A stretch of DNA of 64,000 nucleotides from Candidatus Uabimicrobium amorphum (GTDB lineage: Bacteria; Planctomycetota; Uabimicrobiia; Uabimicrobiales; Uabimicrobiaceae): NCBI RefSeq assembly GCF_009002475.1, contig NZ_AP019860.1, positions 806,001 through 870,000 on the forward strand. Reading direction: 5' to 3'. The notes under the pieces were generated by a model. It saw only the letters and a program-made list of their open reading frames with translations, was not told the origin of the DNA and made no database searches. Shown here piece by piece: positions 7,695 through 16,302 of this stretch (position 1 is the stretch's first letter; each line of letters opens with the position of its first letter). A program made the position numbers and the translations under genes.

Positions 7695-9646
7695 TATTTT
7701 TCCCATAAAGGTATTGCTTTAGGTAGTAAACCTAACTCTGTCCATTCTCCGGGTTGTCCGGCACAGTGTTGTCGCGCTGCTTGGTCTGCGCGACGAATTG
7801 TATCTGGAATTTTAAACTCTCCAGCAAGCGAACAACAAATTTCCAAGGCTTGTTGTTGCGAAATCAAATGACCAGGACTGACATATACAGGGTTGACATC
7901 TGCAAAGCGGCGAACAGCAAAGCCCAAACTTTCATCATTATAGGTCATTGGTACTGTGCTACGTGCGTCGCTTTTTAGTTGATCGCCATCATAAGGTATC
8001 AGGGTTTCTTTGGCACAACCTAGGGCGGGTATTTGTGTGGCAACACCTAGCCAACAAGCAACGCCGAATTTTCTAGGGTGAGCAATACCATGACCATCAA
8101 TGATGAGTAATTGTGGTTGAATATTTTCATCCTGCACCACTTTTTGATAAATAGCAAGTAGTGGTGGCCCTTCACGAAAGCAGAAATACGAGGGAACGTA
8201 AGGAACATTGATGCGAAATAAACCAGCATATGTTTTTATGTGTTCCTGTGGCCAGCGGAATACATCAACAGCAACATGTGCCTCATCGCCTTTGTATTGT
8301 ATGTCGAAGGCAAATACCACATCGCCATCTTTTGCTGTATATCCATCTTTTTCTGGTATCGAAACAAGGGGAAGTAGCTTTTCCTGCTCTTTTTCTAAAT
8401 GTTCGCGTATTTCATTGTCATTTTTTTTTATATTTTCAACAATAAAAATATTCTGTGCATGCTCTTGTAGGTACAATTCCAAAACGCTTTTTGTTTGCAA
8501 GGGAGAAAATCTTTCCAAACACCACGAGAATAAATTTACAACGAATTTTTCATCGTCAAGATTGAAAAAAACATCCGTGGACATTCTGTGAGATAGAACG
8601 CTTTTTTCTGAGGCGCGTAACCCTACTAAATTTTTTTGATAGGTGATAAAGAACAAATCGCGTAAAAAATGCTCGCCGCTACATTCAAAATGCTCAAAAG
8701 ACGAACGGTCGAATAAAAATTCTTTTCCATGTTCAGAGTGTGTCACTGCACGACTAAAATGACCATCTTTAAAGACTTTCGTTCGATAAATTTGCGCGTC
8801 GTATTTGTCACTGTTTCCCGTAAACCAATGGATGTTTTCTTGGCGCAATTCAAATCCTGCCGCGATATCATTGATGTTTTTCTTCACTTCAATAATGGCA
8901 AGTACTTTTACCGGTTTTTCTGGTATTTCTTGGATGACGAGATAATCAATTTCTGCACGGGCACACCCCAGTGTAATGTTCGATAGAATTGTTACATCGG
9001 ACGGCTGGAGATCATAGCGCTTGTAAAGAATAGGGCAAAGGTTTTCTTGTACAACTGGTAAAGAAACATCTTCAAATTGGCTTCCGGCAAATGAGCGTTT
9101 TTGCCCCTGCTTTTTAAGAAGACCTGCGAGTTTTTCTTCTTCTTCTGGCAGGTGGAGGGAGACTTCAAATTCATACAGTGCTTGTTTGGCATTTTCAAAA
9201 TTTACTTTTTCAGGGGTTTTGGCGACCATTTCGCTTTGTTGTGCCTGTAAATCTTGGAGTTTTTTTTGAAAATTTTCCAATTTTTCGCGCCGCTTTTCGT
9301 CTTGCGGATTTTTTTCTAAAAAACCACTGAGACCATTGATGGCTTTTTGTGAGCTGTCAATACCATTTTCTATTTCTTGTAAAAGAGGTTTGTTCGGATG
9401 TTTATCGAACTCTTGTTCCGCAATTTTCAGTTGTTTTTGCAACGAACTATACTGCTGCCAGTTGTTTTTTTTGAGATCGCGAATTTTTGCACGTTGTTGA
9501 AAAATATCGTTGTTTTTTTCGCGTTCCAATATTTTTTCTAGGAAACTACGAAAGCTTTCTACTGTTAAACTATGAAAAGAAAATGAATTTTTTTGCAAAT
9601 AAGTTGTCAAAAAGTCATGACCGGAGTGTATCGAAGAAGTATCCAT
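7694..9646 (-). CDS. Endonuclease V fused to a coiled-coil and PD-(D/E)XK-like nuclease region
   Basis: 650 residues, about three times the length of ordinary endonuclease V (about 225). The last 210 residues carry the family motifs: AFDIQY (D448), YVPSYFCFREGPPLL (E492), IIDGHGIAHPRKFG (D517), PALGCAKE, and YVSPGHLIS followed by KIPDTIRRAD. Endonuclease V cuts one base 3' of deoxyinosine in DNA, or inosine in RNA. Residues about 40-200 are charged and helical, probably coiled coil. About 225-290 contain AEIDYLV then LAIIEVKKN (D234, E253, K255), which fits a restriction-type D-x(n)-ExK core. The C-terminal call is firm; the nuclease nature of the middle domain is inference. It starts an mtnA operon (TAATG overlap). 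No frame break is seen, so this is a genuine fusion. Confidence 0.88.
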   Translation of the reverse strand: MDTSSIHSGHDFLTTYLQKNSFSFHSLTVESFRSFLEKILEREKNNDIFQQRAKIRDLKKNNWQQYSSLQKQLKIAEQEFDKHPNKPLLQEIENGIDSSQKAINGLSGFLEKNPQDEKRREKLENFQKKLQDLQAQQSEMVAKTPEKVNFENAKQALYEFEVSLHLPEEEEKLAGLLKKQGQKRSFAGSQFEDVSLPVVQENLCPILYKRYDLQPSDVTILSNITLGCARAEIDYLVIQEIPEKPVKVLAIIEVKKNINDIAAGFELRQENIHWFTGNSDKYDAQIYRTKVFKDGHFSRAVTHSEHGKEFLFDRSSFEHFECSGEHFLRDLFFITYQKNLVGLRASEKSVLSHRMSTDVFFNLDDEKFVVNLFSWCLERFSPLQTKSVLELYLQEHAQNIFIVENIKKNDNEIREHLEKEQEKLLPLVSIPEKDGYTAKDGDVVFAFDIQYKGDEAHVAVDVFRWPQEHIKTYAGLFRINVPYVPSYFCFREGPPLLAIYQKVVQDENIQPQLLIIDGHGIAHPRKFGVACWLGVATQIPALGCAKETLIPYDGDQLKSDARSTVPMTYNDESLGFAVRRFADVNPVYVSPGHLISQQQALEICCSLAGEFKIPDTIRRADQAARQHCAGQPGEWTELGLLPKAIPLWEK

Positions 9647-10042
9647 ACATTAGTACCTTAAATATTTAATAGAAAATGTTTTAGATTAAATATCTTACGC
9701 GAACTAGTCTTTAGTGAACGAAAAAGTGAATAATAGACTTTACGATATAGAACTTTGTCTTATAATAAGACTAAATAGTTGAGTAAAAGTGTTTGGCGAA
9801 TTATTTACTACAAATACAAAAAATTTTATGTCAAAAATAAATAGGGCGTTCTGTGGCGTCAATACTTGCAGCACCCTGATCAACACTAACTACGTTACTT
9901 TACTGTTACATAATTGTCAAAAATTTTCGATGTAATGCGAAGTGCTGTCATTGTAGCAAAAAGTGAGAGTGCATCCAACTAAAACCGGTAATGCGTCCAA
10001 TTTGAATTTCCTTATGTCAATCTACGTAGAAAGTAAAAAAAT
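9647..10042. other. Divergent intergenic region, 396 bases
   Basis: It separates the divergent endonuclease V fusion (-) and HEAT-repeat (+) genes, so it must hold promoters for both. I cannot point to convincing -35/-10 boxes. The only distinct structure is a 15-bp palindrome with a TGTCT-N7-AGACT core at 9756-9772. No gene or RNA is recognised. Confidence 0.6.
9756..9772. promoter_or_regulatory. Palindrome TGTCT-N7-AGACT, possible operator
   Basis: GTCTTAT-A-ATAAGAC is a perfect inverted repeat. Its half-sites and 7-base spacing match the two palindromes before the pseudokinase gene at 19771-19857. It lies in a divergent promoter region. A regulatory role is inference from that resemblance only. 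Confidence 0.3.
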
Positions 10043-13000
10043 ATGAATGACAAAACACTATACCATATTTTTTGCATACTGTTCTTTTTTTGTATGTGTG
10101 TACCTTCTATAGCACAAGAAGAAACAAACAACAAGGAAGAAAATACCCCTGTGGAAAAAACAGCAGGTGAACAAAAACAACCTGAGGAAAGCGTGGCATC
10201 TGAGGATGGAAAATCCACCGAAGATGCAAAAGAGAAAAAGTCTGCAGAGGATACTGAGTCTGAAAAAAAATCCACCGAAGAAAAAAAATCCGCGGAAGAA
10301 AAATCGTCAGAAGACGAGAAATCCAAAGATGATAAGGCTGCCAAAGATGGTAAAGCTGCCGAAGGCGTAAAGTCAGAAGATAAAGAGGCAAAACCTGAGA
10401 AAGAATCATCACCAGATGCCAAACCGGAAGACGAGAAGGAAAATTCAACAAAAACCGGTGAGGAAAATGCGAATAACGATGCTGCCTCAGAAAAAAAAGA
10501 CAATGAAAAAACCGAAGATAAATCTGCGGATACAAAGGACAGCAAAAATCAACAGCCAGAAAAAGACAATGACACCAAGCAAAATGCAAATAACGGTGAA
10601 AATGTAGCAAAAGAGAGTGTGAAAGAATTGCTTACAACTCTCGCTACAAAAGTAGAGTCTCTGGAAAAGTTAGAAAAAATTTGGGAAGAAAGTTCAAAAA
10701 GTGAAGAGGATCTTTATGCGATAGCTAATTTTCTATCACTGGTAGACGCACCAAATAAAAAAATAATTCGCCACATGATCACACTTACAAAAAGCAAGTA
10801 TGAAAAAGTACGTAAGGTTTCTTTGGATCGGTTGTTGGAAATCATGCCAACACTAATGAAAATTAAAGCGATTGACAATACACCAAGTGACGAAGATTTT
10901 GTGAATATTCTTTCTAGTTTTGATTCCGATATGTCTGTGGCAGCGATGCTCATGGAATATTCAAAGGAAGAGAAAGTTTTAAATGCTCTTATTTTGAAAT
11001 CTCTGATGAATATGGGGACAAAAAGCCTGGAGGGAATTATACGATTTTTACGCATAAGCCCTAGTGAGAAAATAAAAAATGTGGCCATCAATGTGAGTTA
11101 TGGCGTAGGGGTGGATTGTATTCCGATGATTATACCTCTGCTTGGCGACTTGAACCCCTTTATCCAAGACTTTGCAAAAAGAGCACTCAAGAAGTTTGAC
11201 GAAAAAACACTTCCTTCTCTGAAGAAGTATATCCAGACAGCAGCTAACAAGGAGAATATTGCGTTAGCTATCGCTGTTATTGGGGATATGGGAGAAAAGG
11301 CGAAAGGTACCGTGCCCATACTTGTAAAGTATTTGAAAAAAGAAGGACCTACACAACTAGCCGCTACGCGTGCTTTAAAGAATATGGGGATGCATGCTTA
11401 CGTGGCTCTAGATCACTTCATTAGCAATTTGCGCTCCGACGATTGGCAAGTAAGACAGGCATCGGCAGAGACAATTGGAAACTTTGGTGAAAAAGCGAAA
11501 AAAGCCGTGACACCTCTTATGAGTCAATTTCGTCGCGAAGATTACGGAATTGTTCGTGCATCGATTTGTCGTCAATTTGGACGCATCGGTAAGCCAGCCA
11601 AAAGTGCGATTCGTACGTTGATTGAAGCCTTAAACGATGAAGACGAAATCGTGATAAAGTCTGCCGCTGAGTCCTTAGGAGATTTTGGGAAAAGTGCGGA
11701 GAAAGCCATTGAACCATTGACAAAAGTTCTTATTTACTACGACGTGAAAGAACGCGAAGCGGCAGCAAAAGCTTTGGCAAAAATAGGTCGGCGTTCGGTC
11801 TCTGTTTTGATGAATATGCTAAATTATCATGAAGATCCCGCTGGACGTGAAGGGGCGGCTATGGCACTTGGTTATATGGGATCTCAAGCACGAAGATCTG
11901 TTCGCGCCCTAACAAAAGCCCTTAAGTTTGATGAAGCAGAAATTGTCAAAATTGCCGCGGCGGATGCTTTAGGAAAAATAGGAGACCGCTATGCCATTCA
12001 CGCTCTTATTGATGCAGTGCGTAACGGAACAGTTGTGATTCGCGAAGTGGCCACGTCGTCGTTAATCAAAATAGGAAGTGCCGCGGTTATTGACATAACC
12101 CGAGCGCTAAAACGCCCAGGAACAGAAGCGCGTATTGCACTTGTTTATATTTTAGGTGAGTTAGGAAGAAATGCAATTCCTGCGGTGGGTACGCTAAATA
12201 GCTGTCTTGACTCATGGCGTGGCAAAGAACGTGAACAACTTATCAAAACTTTGGGTAAGATTGGTCCAAATAAGAGATCCACAGGAACATTAAATAGGTT
12301 TGTGGAGTTGATGAAGAAAACGCGAGATGATAACGAAAGACAACTACTCGCGGAAAGTCTAAAGTTATTTGGTGATATGAGTATTCCATTCGTGATACCT
12401 CTTTTAAAGAGCGATTCGGAAGAAATTGTATCGCAAACAAAAAATGTCATAGGACATCTTATCAAAGAAGCGTTTTCTACGTTGGAAAAAATTGTTGAAA
12501 AAGGAGACGATGAAGTTCTGACGTCGCGATCAATAGAAATACTTTCGAAAGATGCAAAATCATTGCCCATTATTCTCAAAAAATTTAAGCACGAAAGTAG
12601 TTTGGTGCGTAATACAGCGAAAGATTCTGTTGTCAAAAATATTGGAGAAAAAGCGGTACCTGGGCTTATTTCCATTTTGCAAAATACAGCGCTTTCCATA
12701 GAACGCAAAGTTGTCGGAGACACGCTTGCCGGAATCGGAAAGAGTGCAGTTGATTCACTTGTGCTCGTTATTTCTAACTCTGATAAACAAAAGGCGCGTT
12801 TGGCGGCCATTGATGCTGTTTCGCAAATTGGTCCAAAAGCCCGCGGGGCAATACCTGTTTTACAGGAATCGATTAAAATTCGTCGTGGGGGTGAACAAAC
12901 GGCGTTGGCAAGATGCTTGGGAAGTATAGGAACACAAGCTATCCCAAAAATCCTAGAATTACTAGAACACAACGATAGCAGTGTGCAAAATGCCGCGGTG

Positions 13001-13327
13001 GATGCACTGGGAGAGACCGGAGCAAAAGACTCGATTAGCCACTTACTTAGCAGTCTCGAAAACGAACGTCTGTTGAGTTTGGTGATTAAGGCAATGGTGA
13101 AAATGCCCGATTTAGCGGTACCGACTTTAATTCGTTCACTGCAACATCAAAATCGCACGGTTCGTTTTGCATGTGCGGCGGCATTATTTGAAATCGCTCC
13201 CGCCAAGTCGATTGCTCCTCTTGCACAAAGAATTCTTGTCGAGAACGATCCAATGGTAAAGTATATGTTACAAACAGCTCTAAATCGCTGCCAAAATCTT
13301 TTGGAAAATAATAAGTCTTCGGATTAA
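10043..13327 (+). CDS. Exported HEAT-repeat protein with Lys/Glu/Ser-rich linker
   Basis: 1094 residues. A signal peptide is clear: a short charged start, then IFCILFFFCMCVPSIAQ with a probable cut after SIA (about 24). Residues 25-195 are a low-complexity linker of Lys, Glu, Asp, Ser and Ala with loosely repeated EKKSAEE/EDKSKD units. From about 200 to the end are many HEAT/PBS-lyase-type repeats of about 35-40 residues, for example IGKPAKSAIRTLIEALNDED and MGSQARRSVRALTKALKFDE. Such solenoids bind other proteins. An enzymatic role is unlikely and the partner is unknown. It should lie in the periplasm or outside. It ends in a strong terminator at 13358-13388. The neighbours do not suggest a pathway. 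Confidence 0.87.
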   Translation: MNDKTLYHIFCILFFFCMCVPSIAQEETNNKEENTPVEKTAGEQKQPEESVASEDGKSTEDAKEKKSAEDTESEKKSTEEKKSAEEKSSEDEKSKDDKAAKDGKAAEGVKSEDKEAKPEKESSPDAKPEDEKENSTKTGEENANNDAASEKKDNEKTEDKSADTKDSKNQQPEKDNDTKQNANNGENVAKESVKELLTTLATKVESLEKLEKIWEESSKSEEDLYAIANFLSLVDAPNKKIIRHMITLTKSKYEKVRKVSLDRLLEIMPTLMKIKAIDNTPSDEDFVNILSSFDSDMSVAAMLMEYSKEEKVLNALILKSLMNMGTKSLEGIIRFLRISPSEKIKNVAINVSYGVGVDCIPMIIPLLGDLNPFIQDFAKRALKKFDEKTLPSLKKYIQTAANKENIALAIAVIGDMGEKAKGTVPILVKYLKKEGPTQLAATRALKNMGMHAYVALDHFISNLRSDDWQVRQASAETIGNFGEKAKKAVTPLMSQFRREDYGIVRASICRQFGRIGKPAKSAIRTLIEALNDEDEIVIKSAAESLGDFGKSAEKAIEPLTKVLIYYDVKEREAAAKALAKIGRRSVSVLMNMLNYHEDPAGREGAAMALGYMGSQARRSVRALTKALKFDEAEIVKIAAADALGKIGDRYAIHALIDAVRNGTVVIREVATSSLIKIGSAAVIDITRALKRPGTEARIALVYILGELGRNAIPAVGTLNSCLDSWRGKEREQLIKTLGKIGPNKRSTGTLNRFVELMKKTRDDNERQLLAESLKLFGDMSIPFVIPLLKSDSEEIVSQTKNVIGHLIKEAFSTLEKIVEKGDDEVLTSRSIEILSKDAKSLPIILKKFKHESSLVRNTAKDSVVKNIGEKAVPGLISILQNTALSIERKVVGDTLAGIGKSAVDSLVLVISNSDKQKARLAAIDAVSQIGPKARGAIPVLQESIKIRRGGEQTALARCLGSIGTQAIPKILELLEHNDSSVQNAAVDALGETGAKDSISHLLSSLENERLLSLVIKAMVKMPDLAVPTLIRSLQHQNRTVRFACAAALFEIAPAKSIAPLAQRILVENDPMVKYMLQTALNRCQNLLENNKSSD

Positions 13328-13357
13328 TTTTGCGATTTTCTATCATAGAGTATCTAC

Positions 13358-13388
13358 ATAGGGGACATTTGTCCCCTATTTCTTTTTT
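13358..13388 (+). terminator. Rho-independent terminator after the HEAT-repeat gene
   Basis: ATAGGGGACA and TGTCCCCTAT form a 10-bp perfect inverted repeat around two T bases, followed by TTCTTTTTT. It starts 31 bases past the HEAT gene stop. Its position also argues that the next gene begins at 13402, not at the in-frame ATT/ATG-like codon near 13330. Confidence 0.88.
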
Positions 13389-13401
13389 AAATAGAAAAAA
13401 T

Positions 13402-14643
13402 ATGAAGATAAAATTTATTTTTTTGCTGAGTCTCTTACTTTTTAGTTGCTCCCATATTTACATTGCGCCTGGCCAAAAAATATCGCGTATTTCTGCGGAG
13501 CACACGCAAACAATTTACATTGCAGGAGATTTTGGGTCACCTAGTTCGTTGTTAAAGGATGTCACGAGTTCCATTGCAAAAGATGCAGCACGACAGTCTT
13601 CTCAGCCTTATATTCTTGGTTTAGGGGATAATTTATATGTGAAAGGATTTCCACATCGCGATGCTCGTACATCAAAGCCCTTTGCCAAATTGTGTAAAAT
13701 AGCGAAACTATTTAATAAGTGTCGTTACAAAGAGCAACCAATCCCCTTAATCACCATACCCGGTAATCACGATTACAATGACGATGCTGTGAGCGTCAAG
13801 CGCACTTGGGGTAATATTGCGCCGTGGTACTTTTTACGGCAAATGGCTCCACAATCAAAACTATTTGAGCAGTGGCTTTTTATGCCGGGAGACGCAAACC
13901 CCCACTCCTCCGCTTCTGAGTTGTATGAATATTTGTATAGTGATTTACAAAATTTAGTGACGTTTATGAAGCCCCAAAAAATACCTGTCGAAAATTCCTC
14001 CACGGCAATAATTGCGATGGATAGTGAATTAGTTATTGATTTATTTGCGGCAGGGTATTATGATCTCGCTAAAAAATATTTACAATCTTTAGAAGAGGTA
14101 TTACGAGAAAACAAGAACCATAAGTGGGTTATCGTGCTCACTCATCATCCCCTGGCCTCATATGCAAAACATCGTCCTGGGAAATGGGGAAGTTTTCTTT
14201 TGGGGCCTGGTTGGCCACAGTTTTCTAAATGGTGGCACAAAGTTTTGATGGTACCACCTTTAGGGACTTTGACCACATTTGGTTGGTGGGCGATTCATTA
14301 TCCCCAAGATATCCATTCCTGTGCTTATGAGAACTATCGTAAAGCGGTGTATGCAATGTTGAAAGACAATAATGTATCCCTTGTTATTTCTGGGCACGAG
14401 CACTGTACCCAACTGATAGATTTACAGCAAACAGTTTTAAATACAAAGAACACATCCTCAACATGTATGCAGCTTGTGTGTGGGGAGGCCGCGAAACAAG
14501 ATCCCGTGACGAATGGAAAGGGAACATTGTTTTTTCATACCGGTGGCGGATATTCACAGTTGAAATTTTTTGATAAAGAATTGCTCATTGAAATGAGAGA
14601 TCGCCAGGGGAATCAACTGTATAACTATGTTATCAATGAATGA
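13402..14643 (+). CDS. Lipoprotein metallophosphoesterase (purple acid phosphatase-like)
   Basis: 413 residues from the ATG at 13402, which gives a clean lipoprotein signal MKIKFIFLLSLLLFSC with lipobox Cys at 16. The longer open frame from 13330 would run through a terminator hairpin and mask this signal. Two-metal phosphatase motifs are in order: IAGDFGS, LGLGDNLYVKG, TIPGNHDYND, VLTHHPLAS and VISGHEHC. GDNLY rather than GDxH resembles tartrate-resistant (purple) acid phosphatases. The protein is expected to be anchored in a membrane facing the periplasm or exterior and to hydrolyse phosphomonoesters or diesters. The substrate is unknown. The YchF-like gene follows after 16 bases. Confidence 0.88.
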   Translation: MKIKFIFLLSLLLFSCSHIYIAPGQKISRISAEHTQTIYIAGDFGSPSSLLKDVTSSIAKDAARQSSQPYILGLGDNLYVKGFPHRDARTSKPFAKLCKIAKLFNKCRYKEQPIPLITIPGNHDYNDDAVSVKRTWGNIAPWYFLRQMAPQSKLFEQWLFMPGDANPHSSASELYEYLYSDLQNLVTFMKPQKIPVENSSTAIIAMDSELVIDLFAAGYYDLAKKYLQSLEEVLRENKNHKWVIVLTHHPLASYAKHRPGKWGSFLLGPGWPQFSKWWHKVLMVPPLGTLTTFGWWAIHYPQDIHSCAYENYRKAVYAMLKDNNVSLVISGHEHCTQLIDLQQTVLNTKNTSSTCMQLVCGEAAKQDPVTNGKGTLFFHTGGGYSQLKFFDKELLIEMRDRQGNQLYNYVINE

Positions 14644-14659
14644 CGAAATGGAGAAATAA

Positions 14660-15736
14660 ATGAAAGTAGGGCTATTTGGCTTACCTTCTAGTGGCAAGAC
14701 AACCGTTTTTTCTGCGTTGTCTGATGGAAAAGCGAATATCAATGAGGGACATAACGCTCCTAATCTATACGTTGCCAAAGTACCTGATCCACGTTTAGAC
14801 GAACTGACTAAGATGTACAATCCCAAAAAAACAGTGTATGCAACCATCGAGTACACTGACTTCCCAGGGTTACAAGAAAAAAGTGCCAACAGTTATTGGG
14901 GAAATTTACGCAGTGTTGATGTTCTTGTGCACGTCGTTAGAGCATTTGAGTCGGATATGGTTCATCATGTTAACGAGAGTGTTGACCACAAGAGAGATAT
15001 TGAAAAAATTGACAGTGATTTGATCATTGCAGACCTTGCGATCATTGAAACGAATCTTGATCGTTTGGAAAGAAATCTAAAGGCAGGCAAGAAAAATGAG
15101 CTACTTTTTACAAAAGACGTGCTCATCAAATGCCGTGAAAATTTAGAAAACGAGATTCCCATAAGAGCGTTAGACCTAACGACAGAGGAATTAGATGCGA
15201 TACAAGTATACCAATTTTTAACTCAAAAACCTTTTGTTACGGCGCTGAATTTGGGAGATGATCAAAACTTCAGTGATTTCTATCCTGACTTGAAGTATCT
15301 TGAAACAGAGAGAAAATCTCTCATTTTTGGTTTACAAGGTAAGATAGAAATGGAGATTGCACAGTTAGAACCGGAAGAGCGCGAAATATTTCTTGAAGAT
15401 TTGGGGATCGAAGAATTGGCTTTGGGACGTTTCGTACGTTCTTGTTTTCAGCTTCTCGGACTTATTTCTTTTTTCACCGTTGGTGAAGATGAAGTGCGCG
15501 CATGGCCTATTCGCAAAGACACCCCCGCATCAAGAGCCGCTGGGGCGATTCACTCCGATCTTGAACGTGGTTTTATTCGTGCAGAAGTCTTTCATTATGA
15601 AGATGTTGTGTCTTTAGGCACGTCTAAACTCAAAGAAGAGGGCAAGATACGCCTAGAAGGAAAAGATTACGTTGTGATTGATGGAGATATTCTCAACATT
15701 CGTTTTAACGTTTCCTCCGCCAAAAAGAAAAAATAA
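14660..15736 (+). CDS. ychF: YchF-like GTPase/ATPase (Obg family)
   Basis: 358 residues, close to the usual 363. Walker A is GLPSSGKTT (7-15), where canonical YchF has GLPNVGKST. Switch II is DFPGL (about 70). A helical coiled-coil stretch runs near residues 110-165. The C-terminal TGS domain is recognisable from ISFFTVGEDEVRAWPIRKDT through GFIRAEVF and KDYVVIDGDILNIRFNV. YchF binds ribosomes and hydrolyses ATP rather than GTP. The NKxD position here reads NLGDD. The divergence suggests either a lineage-specific copy or a paralogue beside a canonical ychF elsewhere. The AGAAAT before the ATG is a weak ribosome site. The gene follows the phosphoesterase closely and may share its transcript. 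Confidence 0.85.
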   Translation: MKVGLFGLPSSGKTTVFSALSDGKANINEGHNAPNLYVAKVPDPRLDELTKMYNPKKTVYATIEYTDFPGLQEKSANSYWGNLRSVDVLVHVVRAFESDMVHHVNESVDHKRDIEKIDSDLIIADLAIIETNLDRLERNLKAGKKNELLFTKDVLIKCRENLENEIPIRALDLTTEELDAIQVYQFLTQKPFVTALNLGDDQNFSDFYPDLKYLETERKSLIFGLQGKIEMEIAQLEPEEREIFLEDLGIEELALGRFVRSCFQLLGLISFFTVGEDEVRAWPIRKDTPASRAAGAIHSDLERGFIRAEVFHYEDVVSLGTSKLKEEGKIRLEGKDYVVIDGDILNIRFNVSSAKKKK

Positions 15737-15864
15737 CTAGTTTGCGCGAATAAAAGTGTATATAATAGAACCATAGAAAATCTACTATGTATAGATAACT
15801 ATATTTGTTAGAGATTCGCGGTGACAAAGCAAAAGTTGGTATGATAACTCAAATTTTATTGTCG

Positions 15865-15888
15865 AAACGTGTCGCCATCGGCACGTTT
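15865..15888. other. Stem-loop between ychF-like gene and HTH gene
   Basis: AAACGTG and CACGTTT form a 7-bp stem around a 10-base loop, 128 bases after the ychF stop. There is no real T-run, so it is only a weak terminator candidate. The rest of 15737-16015 shows a 6-bp palindrome ATATGT-N5-ACATAT at 15960-15976 and no gene. Confidence 0.3.
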
Positions 15889-16015
15889 TAAAGGAACTTT
15901 TAATACAAAACTACTCACCTCTAACAGCACGCCTTCGTTAATCTTATAAATTCCTTAATATATGTTTAACACATATTGACATTGATGTTACGACTCGATG
16001 AAAGGATTATACTTA

Positions 16016-16285
16016 ATGGCTATATCTGTAATTATCTATGGAGTTTTACTGATCGTGGTTGTCGTTATCGTTGCTATGCTCTCTATAGGAGGTGATGGTT
16101 CTGGTTCTGTTTCTAAACAAAATTCATTCTATTCAGAAGAGGAAGCTCTTAAAATACTCGGAGTAAGTAAAGAAGCTATTAAGACAATGGTCTCAGAGGA
16201 AATTTTACGAGCTTATCGCCACAACAATGGCATTTCGTATCGTAAAGAAGATATCGAAGAGTTATCAAGAAATCACAAAAGTTAA
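16016..16285 (+). CDS. Small membrane protein with excisionase/MerR-type HTH
   Basis: 89 residues from the ATG at 16016, which has AAGGA nine bases upstream. An in-frame ATG at 15998 would add MKGLYL. Residues about 2-24 form one strongly hydrophobic helix (ISVIIYGVLLIVVVVIVAML). After a Gly/Ser-rich linker comes YSEEEALKILGVSKEAIKTM and then ISYRKEDIEEL. This is the pattern of the excisionase-like winged HTH, with a recognition helix followed by a wing and a final helix. A DNA-binding fold held at the membrane is unusual. It could instead be a protein-binding use of the fold. The gene lies 17 bases before a two-helix membrane protein and is probably co-transcribed with it. Confidence 0.75.
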   Translation: MAISVIIYGVLLIVVVVIVAMLSIGGDGSGSVSKQNSFYSEEEALKILGVSKEAIKTMVSEEILRAYRHNNGISYRKEDIEELSRNHKS

Positions 16286-16302
16286 GTTCTCAGGAATTAA
16301 AT

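Noticed and set aside
15960..15981. ATATGT-N5-ACATAT palindrome and TTGACA before the HTH gene as operator and promoter
   Set aside because: The half-sites are short and A/T-only in large part, and no -10 box lies at a workable distance from TTGACA.
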